Of a stretch of DNA of 64,000 nucleotides, positions 59,273 to 64,000 are shown piece by piece. Source of the DNA: Parapusillimonas sp013416435 (GTDB taxonomy: Bacteria; Pseudomonadota; Gammaproteobacteria; Burkholderiales; Burkholderiaceae_B); NCBI RefSeq assembly GCF_052180245.1, contig NZ_CP197474.1, positions 434,001 through 498,000 on the forward strand. Reading direction: 5' to 3'. The position numbers and the translations under genes are program-made. The number at the start of each line of letters is the position of its first letter. Positions within the stretch are counted from its first letter, which is position 1. Below the pieces are notes generated by a model that was not told the origin of the DNA, did not search any database, and saw only the letters and a program-made list of their open reading frames with translations.

Positions 59273-60247
59273 CTATTGCACACTGATCTTCGCTTGAGTA
59301 ATGATGCTTTTGTATTTATCGGTCTCGGCGGCAATGAATGCCTTGAGATCACCCGGCTTTTTAGGAGCGATCGTGATCGCTTGCTGTGCAAGGTTTTTCT
59401 CCAGCTCCGGATTACGCAAGACGGCCTGTATTTTTTGTTGAAGCGTTTCAGCGATATCCGCCGGTATTGAGGCTGGCGCAAATATGCCGTACCACGTTTC
59501 TATCGTTATGTCGTTCAGGTCCGGCGTTTCGGCGATTGCGGGGATGCCGGAGGCGAACGCTGTGCGTTCGCTTGAGCTAATGGCATATGCTTGAACCTTG
59601 CCTGCCTCGATGAGCTTGCTTACCGATGCGAGTGTGGCGATGCCCAGATCTACGTGGCCGCCGGCCAGGTCGGAAACCAGAGGACCCGCACCGCGATAAG
59701 CGACATGGGTAAACGATGCGTTGGTTCGCAACTTGATGATTTCCCCGACCAGATGCTGGATGGTTCCTACGCCCGACGTGCCATAGTTGATGCCTGTTCC
59801 TCCGTGCTTGGCCATCCGGATTACCTCACCCATGTTCTTGGCAGGCAAGCCCGGTTTTCCAACGATAACGATGGAGCCTGTGCCTATGGATGCCAGCGGC
59901 GTAAAGTCACGTGCTGCGTCATAGGGCAGCTCGGGGCGCAGCAGCTTGTTGATCAGTAATTCGGAGTTCGCGCCAAGAAGCAGCGTGTAGCCGTCGCCGG
60001 AGGCATGCGCCGCTCTTTGCACACCTGTTGCTCCGCCTCCGCCGCCTACATTCTCCACAACAACGGAAACGCCCATTTCTTCGCTTAAGAACGAAGCTAA
60101 CTGACGTCCGACAATATCGGATGATCCTCCGGGCGCATAGGGCACGATGAGCTTGATTGGCTTGTCGGGATAATTGGCCCATGCGCCGGCGGTTGCGAGT
60201 ATCAGGGCAGGGAGGGCTGCGAAGCCAAGAAGTTTGGACCAGTTCAT
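59273..60247 (-). CDS. Bug/TctC-family solute-binding protein
   Basis: 324 residues; ATG at 60247 with GGAGACAAAC upstream. Signal peptide ends near AGAWANYPDKP. Hallmarks: PIKLIVPYAPGGSSDIVG, SGDGYTLLLGA, HVAYRGAGPL. Within the HMG-CoA-lyase operon it probably imports the acid that is then activated (inference). Confidence 0.94.
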   Translation of the reverse strand: MNWSKLLGFAALPALILATAGAWANYPDKPIKLIVPYAPGGSSDIVGRQLASFLSEEMGVSVVVENVGGGGGATGVQRAAHASGDGYTLLLGANSELLINKLLRPELPYDAARDFTPLASIGTGSIVIVGKPGLPAKNMGEVIRMAKHGGTGINYGTSGVGTIQHLVGEIIKLRTNASFTHVAYRGAGPLVSDLAGGHVDLGIATLASVSKLIEAGKVQAYAISSSERTAFASGIPAIAETPDLNDITIETWYGIFAPASIPADIAETLQQKIQAVLRNPELEKNLAQQAITIAPKKPGDLKAFIAAETDKYKSIITQAKISVQ

Positions 60248-60304
60248 GTTTGTCTCCATCCAGGTCAAAAAATGAGGTGTAGTTTTTTCCAGATAAGTCG
60301 ACGC

Positions 60305-61105
60305 CTACCGACCCGTAAAGCGCGGCGGACGCTTTTCATTGAAGGCGAGGACGCCTTCCTTGCGGTCTTCCGATGGGATGACTTTTTCGTAGGCTTGTAC
60401 TTCAAGCATCAGCCCTGTTTTCAAGTCGGTTTGCATGCCATGGTGAATGGCCTTCTTGACCTGGGCTACCGAAATGGGTGCGTTAGCGCAAATGCGCCCC
60501 GCTAATGCGAGTACAGTGGGCATGAGCTCGTCAGGAGAGCAGACTTCATTCACCATGCCCCAGTCGCTTGCTTGTTGAGCTGTAAATGGTTTCGCGCTCA
60601 TGATGAGTTCTTTGGCCCTGCGTTCGCCGACAGCCCTTGGCAGGTTCTGAGTGCCTCCGACTCCGGGGATGATGCCTAGACTGGTTTCCGTCAACGCAAA
60701 AGTGGCAGTGCTTGACGCATAAATGAAGTCGCAGGCCAGCGCCAGTTCGCAGCCTCCGGCGTATGCGAAACCATTTACTGCGGCGATGATTGGTATGGGG
60801 CAGTCCATGACGGCGTAGAAGGCTTCTTCGAAGATGGCGTGTTGAAGCCGCCAGGACTCTTCCGACATTCCTTTGCGCTCTTTTAGATCTCCGCCTGTGG
60901 AAAAAGCTTTCCGGCCGGCACCTGTTATAACGATGCAACGCAATTCGCCGGGCGTGAAGCGCAAAGGCAAGAAAAGACTTCTTAGGTCTTCTCCCATTTG
61001 GGTATTTACGGCGTTATGGACGTCGGGGCGGTTAAGAGTGATAAGAAGCAGGCCGTTGGGCTGTACTTCGCAGTGCAGCGTTTCGTATTGCATGGTTTTC
61101 GTCAT
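60305..61105 (-). CDS. Enoyl-CoA hydratase/isomerase (crotonase) family
   Basis: 266 residues. Crotonase motifs with both catalytic Glu positions kept: AYAGGCELALACDF and TETSLGIIPGVGGTQNLPRA, plus the oxyanion residues around GRKAFSTGGDLKE. Adds water across an enoyl-CoA double bond. With an HMG-CoA-lyase-type enzyme next door, a 3-methylglutaconyl-CoA hydratase role is attractive (inference). ATG at 61105 or 61093; neither has a clear ribosome site. Confidence 0.9.
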   Translation of the reverse strand: MTKTMQYETLHCEVQPNGLLLITLNRPDVHNAVNTQMGEDLRSLFLPLRFTPGELRCIVITGAGRKAFSTGGDLKERKGMSEESWRLQHAIFEEAFYAVMDCPIPIIAAVNGFAYAGGCELALACDFIYASSTATFALTETSLGIIPGVGGTQNLPRAVGERRAKELIMSAKPFTAQQASDWGMVNEVCSPDELMPTVLALAGRICANAPISVAQVKKAIHHGMQTDLKTGLMLEVQAYEKVIPSEDRKEGVLAFNEKRPPRFTGR

Positions 61106-61139
61106 GGTGTTGTCGTAATAAGTGGGCTTTCGTTGCGCG

Positions 61140-62087
61140 CTACGCTGCATTGGCGTTGGCGGATGCCGGGTACACAAAGCCGCGCGGCAGGCCTGCGCGT
61201 GCAATAGCTCCATGTAGTTCTATATCGGGCAGTGCTTCAGTGACGATCTGTCGGACAGCAATAAGCTTGTCGATATCGACTCCGGTAGAGAAGCCCATTG
61301 CTTCAATCATGAAACAGGCATCTTCCATAACGATGTTTCCGCTGGCTCCGGGGGCGAAGGGACAGCCGCCCAACCCGCCCAAGGAAGCGTCGAACAAGCG
61401 GATTCCGCAATCTATAGCTGCGACAACGTTGGCTAGGCCGGTGCCGCGAGTGTCGTGGAAATGGGCTGCGATAGGAAGCTGTCCCAGCTCTTTCGAGACA
61501 GCCGAGAATACTTGCCGAACCAATGTTGGATTGGCGTACCCCACGGTATCCGGAATAGTGATTTCATCGGCTCCCGCCTCGGCCAGGGCTACGGCAACAC
61601 GGACGACCTCGGAAACGGCGATGGAGCCTTCATATGAACACCCCAGCGCGGTTGCAAGTCCTCCGCATACTTTCGGGCGGGCTTCCGCGGGCAGGCGTTT
61701 GGCCAAGGCAACGACGTTCTTGAAGTCCTCCAGGGATTCGGCGCGGCTTCGTCGCACGTTCTTTAGATTATGCGTTTCGCTTACCGAGACCACGAAGTTC
61801 AGCTTATGGGCTCCAAGGTCGAACCCTCGTTCGGCTCCGCGCAGGTTGGGTATCAACGCCGATACCGTCAAGCCAGAAATACGTGTGGCTTTGACGGTGA
61901 CCTCTTCCGCATCGGCAAACTGAGGCAATATACGAGCAGGCGCGTATGACGTCACTTCGATTTCTTGTATGCCGGCCTCCGCTTCGGCCTTTATCCAAGC
62001 CAGCTTATGCTCGGTTGCCATGAAGCCGGGATGAATTTGCAGGCCATCCCGCAATCCTACTTCCCGCAAAATAATGTCTCTTGCCAT
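61140..62087 (-). CDS. Hydroxymethylglutaryl-CoA lyase family protein
   Basis: 315 residues: LREVGLRDGLQIHPGF with Arg13-Asp14, SVSETHNLKNVRRS, ITIPDTVGYANPTLVRQVF, AAHFHDTRGTGLANVVAAI with the metal-binding HxHD, and GLGGCPFAPGASGNIVMED with the catalytic Cys. Cleaves HMG-CoA (or a close homologue) into acetyl-CoA and a keto acid. First gene of the operon, divergent from a GntR regulator across a region with paired GTACGTAC sites. Confidence 0.93.
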   Translation of the reverse strand: MARDIILREVGLRDGLQIHPGFMATEHKLAWIKAEAEAGIQEIEVTSYAPARILPQFADAEEVTVKATRISGLTVSALIPNLRGAERGFDLGAHKLNFVVSVSETHNLKNVRRSRAESLEDFKNVVALAKRLPAEARPKVCGGLATALGCSYEGSIAVSEVVRVAVALAEAGADEITIPDTVGYANPTLVRQVFSAVSKELGQLPIAAHFHDTRGTGLANVVAAIDCGIRLFDASLGGLGGCPFAPGASGNIVMEDACFMIEAMGFSTGVDIDKLIAVRQIVTEALPDIELHGAIARAGLPRGFVYPASANANAA

Positions 62088-62191
62088 CGTATTGCCCTAA
62101 GGTTGATTTACATCGAGCCGACAAGCGGTAACAATGCTTCGGTTATAAAAACGACGTCCCCAAGCAGGGTAAACATGTCGGTCTTGTAAAT

Positions 62192-62246
62192 TTAATTGTA
62201 CGTACATAAAGATTGTTGTGAAAGATGCTAACGTACGTACAATTAA
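62192..62246. promoter_or_regulatory. Paired GntR-type operator (two GTACGTAC sites, 14-bp inverted repeat)
   Basis: TTAATTGTACGTAC (62192-62205) and its exact reverse complement GTACGTACAATTAA (62233-62246) are 27 bp apart. The first also contains the local palindrome TGTACGTACA. Located between the HMG-CoA-lyase start and the GntR start, so one regulator dimer at each site could control both directions. Confidence 0.72.
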
Positions 62247-62271
62247 TTTGCAATTGATTTTTGGAGTTCTA

Positions 62272-63078
62272 ATGTTGAAGGATCTCGCCCGTAAGGCGTC
62301 GGATTCCGCCGAGAATATGGAAACCAACAACCGGGCGCCAAGCCGCTACGCTTGGCTCCATCAATGTTTGTTGCACGACATCAGCTCGGGACGGTATCCG
62401 GTTGGTTCGCTACTACCGACCGAGGCAGAGCTAAGCAAGGCTTACGGGGTCAGTCGTCATACGGTGCGTGAAGCAACGCGAAGGCTGGTAGATTGCGGAA
62501 TGATCCGGCGCCAGCCACGCCGTGGGACGGTGATTATTTCTGATCGTCCGCGTATGGAGCAGCCGATTCTCGCCGCAGCACTGGGATCCATGAAGGAATT
62601 CATGGAATACACCGACCGAACAAGCCTAGAGGTGTTTCGTGAAGAGCGCGTAACGGTGAAGGAAGACGAGGCGCGGCGAATGAGTTGTGAACCGGATTCC
62701 AACTGGGTTGTGTGGCATGCCAACCGCCGTTTGGTCGACCAGGGCACTATCATTACTTACACGCGAGCCATGCTGCGACCTGAGTTTGAAAGGATCAAGG
62801 AAACGCTGCACGGTCATCATCCCAGTATTCTGCGCCAACTGGAAGACGACTACGGTCAAGAAGTCGTGAAGATCGACCAGGAGATCGAAGCGGCATTGAT
62901 GCCTGATATCGCACTACCTCGGCTTGAGCTTCCGGAAGGCAGCCTGGCTCTCAGAATCATTCGATCATATCGCGACAAGCATGAACGATTGCTGACGCTA
63001 TCCGACAATTACCATATAGCTTCGAGCTTTAGACTGCTGACCACATGGGTCAAAGGGTCGGGTACGGCGCAGGACTAA
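62272..63078 (+). CDS. GntR-family regulator with UTRA domain
   Basis: 268 residues. Winged helix: RYAWLHQCLLHDISSGRYPV, AELSKAYGVSRHTVREATRR, RRQPRRGTVIIS; then a UTRA domain (NRRLVDQGTIITYTRAMLRP, LRIIRSYRDKHERLLTLSDN). ATG at 62272 has GGAG 5 nt upstream; starts further upstream overlap the operator. Divergent regulator of the HMG-CoA-lyase operon (inference). Confidence 0.92.
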   Translation: MLKDLARKASDSAENMETNNRAPSRYAWLHQCLLHDISSGRYPVGSLLPTEAELSKAYGVSRHTVREATRRLVDCGMIRRQPRRGTVIISDRPRMEQPILAAALGSMKEFMEYTDRTSLEVFREERVTVKEDEARRMSCEPDSNWVVWHANRRLVDQGTIITYTRAMLRPEFERIKETLHGHHPSILRQLEDDYGQEVVKIDQEIEAALMPDIALPRLELPEGSLALRIIRSYRDKHERLLTLSDNYHIASSFRLLTTWVKGSGTAQD

Positions 63079-63097
63079 TCCATTTTCTATTAAGTAA

Positions 63098-63169
63098 GGG
63101 GTCAGACCCCGTACGGGGTCTGACCCCAACGCCGTAGCTCCGGGGTCAGACCCTATAGGGTCTGACCCC
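63098..63169. repeat. Two palindromic elements (63098-63127, 63142-63169)
   Basis: Perfect GTAC copy and a 28-bp TATA-centred copy, the same pair of types in the same order as at 17003-17076. Between the GntR gene and the second surface-protein gene. Confidence 0.93.
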
Positions 63170-63273
63170 ACATCCCAAAGTCCTAGTCCACATGGCGAAT
63201 TTATTTCGACGCCAATCTACGTAAGATCGTTGCACTGTAGCTTCTATTTCTGTGCCCTTGCGTGGAGGCGATG

Positions 63274-64000
63274 ATGGCTGCGAATCTTTCGTTGTTCAAT
63301 GAGCCGTGGTACCTGGAGCAGAACCCCGATGTCGGCGAGGCGGTAGACCTTGGCTTGATGACGGCCCGCCAGCATTTTGATCTGTATGGCAATGCCGAAG
63401 GGCGGTCCCCGGGCCCCTTGTTCAACACCGGCCAGTATCTGACTGCCAACCCCGATGTCGCTGCAGCGGTCGATCGGGGCGACATGACCGCTTACGACCA
63501 CTTCATCCTCTATGGCGCGGGGGAGGGCCGCTCGCCGCTGGATCTCTTCGATGTGGCGTTCTATCTTCAGCAGAACCGGGATGTCGCCGCGGCGGTCGAG
63601 CAGGGCGTCATGTCGGCGACCGAGCATTTTCTGCTTTATGGCCAGAATGAACGGCGATACATCAATCCCGCCATCGATCTTGGCGCATACCTGGATGCGA
63701 ATCCCGACGTGGCGACCGCCGTGGGCGCGGGGCAGACCTCGGCGATCGCGCATCTGATCACTTACGGCATCTTTGAAGAGCGCGACCTGGGCCGCGGCGT
63801 GGATCTGTGGCTGTTTTCCGAGGATCCGGTATTCCAACAGGCCTTGGAGTCCGGCGATGCGTTTTCGGCGTTGGCGCGCGTGGCGCAAGTTGCGCCGTTC
63901 CTGCCCGAGTTCGAGTCCCCGCCAGATTGGGTACCGCCATCGGACTTGCCCATCCCGCTGGACTTCGTACCGCCGGAAGGAGTAAAGCTGGTGATCCCGG
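63274..64000 (+). CDS. Repeat-containing surface protein, paralogue of the 3080-5152 protein (3' truncated)
   Basis: Open to the right edge; 242 residues visible. Four ~43-residue repeats of the NPDV-AV-G-T-HF-YG-EGR type (for example FNTGQYLTANPDVAAAVDRG), then WLFSEDPVFQQALESGDAF and ALARVAQVAPFLPEFESPP, closely matching LALFAEDPVFQEAIEAG and ALARVSQVAPFLPEF in the 3080 protein. One repeat fewer than that paralogue. ATG at 63274 chosen over 63271 because GGAGG then lies 5 nt upstream. Secreted or surface location is inference from the paralogue. Confidence 0.85.
   Translation, partial: MAANLSLFNEPWYLEQNPDVGEAVDLGLMTARQHFDLYGNAEGRSPGPLFNTGQYLTANPDVAAAVDRGDMTAYDHFILYGAGEGRSPLDLFDVAFYLQQNRDVAAAVEQGVMSATEHFLLYGQNERRYINPAIDLGAYLDANPDVATAVGAGQTSAIAHLITYGIFEERDLGRGVDLWLFSEDPVFQQALESGDAFSALARVAQVAPFLPEFESPPDWVPPSDLPIPLDFVPPEGVKLVIP

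Overview
The window is a dense, GC-rich stretch of a betaproteobacterial chromosome, most probably from the Alcaligenaceae (Bordetella/Achromobacter/Pusillimonas-like). The main clue is nine periplasmic binding proteins of the Bug (TctC) family in 64 kb, an expansion typical of that group. I recognise 61 protein-coding genes, two of them cut by the window ends. I see no rRNA, tRNA, CRISPR array, transposase or phage gene. No gene-free stretch exceeds 300 bases; the longest gaps (5153-5418, 19389-19664, 47098-47342) hold palindromic repeats and probable promoters.

Almost the whole window is a chain of small catabolic modules, each made of a regulator (IclR, GntR or LysR), a solute-binding protein and a few enzymes. 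In order: (a) 3-3027 Bug protein, class III CoA-transferase, CitE-like lyase; (b) 3080-5152 large repeat-containing surface protein; (c) 5419-12232 amino-acid-type ABC transporter split around a CoA-transferase, a thiolase-like protein with a DUF35 partner, and IclR; (d) 12363-16923 two Bug proteins, two odd amidohydrolase-fold proteins, GntR; (e) 17083-18492 FAD-linked 2-hydroxyacid dehydrogenase; (f) 18693-24141 FCD-GntR, GalB-like hydratase, ketopantoate-reductase-like protein, GalC-like aldolase, Bug protein, UTRA-GntR; (g) 24166-30131 LysR, TauD-type dioxygenase, muconate-lactonizing-type enzyme, two Bug proteins, FAA hydrolase; (h) 30182-40007 a nine-gene flavin monooxygenase/ABC transporter/aldehyde dehydrogenase/amidase/deformylase operon with a divergent IclR; (i) 40161-47097 hydantoinase AB, D-amino-acid-dehydrogenase-like protein, Bug protein and IclR, visibly AT-richer; (j) 47343-48351 small acidic protein and YceI; (k) 48432-52869 aspartate dehydrogenase plus Bug protein, and a pyrroline-5-carboxylate dehydrogenase facing a GntR; (l) 53085-57137 glycine-oxidase-like protein, VOC protein, methyltransferase; (m) 57230-63078 HMG-CoA lyase, enoyl-CoA hydratase, CoA-transferase, FAA hydrolase, Bug protein and GntR, also AT-richer; (n) 63274-64000 the start of a second surface protein paralogous to (b).

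The most striking non-gene feature is a family of about 35 copies of a 26-32 bp palindrome (arm GGGGTCAGACCCC, 4-bp centre, reverse-complement arm). It sits in nearly every gap between modules and almost never inside one. It marks eight of the nine convergent gene junctions but only three of nine divergent ones. Arm sequences vary together, so pairing is kept. In three places copies form short tandem arrays, one of which looks like a CRISPR but is not.

Other points worth a look: a 42-bp promoter module shared by the two halves of transporter (c); two matched IclR-type operators in (h); a paired GTACGTAC operator in (m); a perfect FNR-type box before the dioxygenase in (g); a thiolase-like protein lacking the thiolase catalytic residues next to a DUF35 protein; and two amidohydrolase paralogues that have lost nearly all metal ligands.
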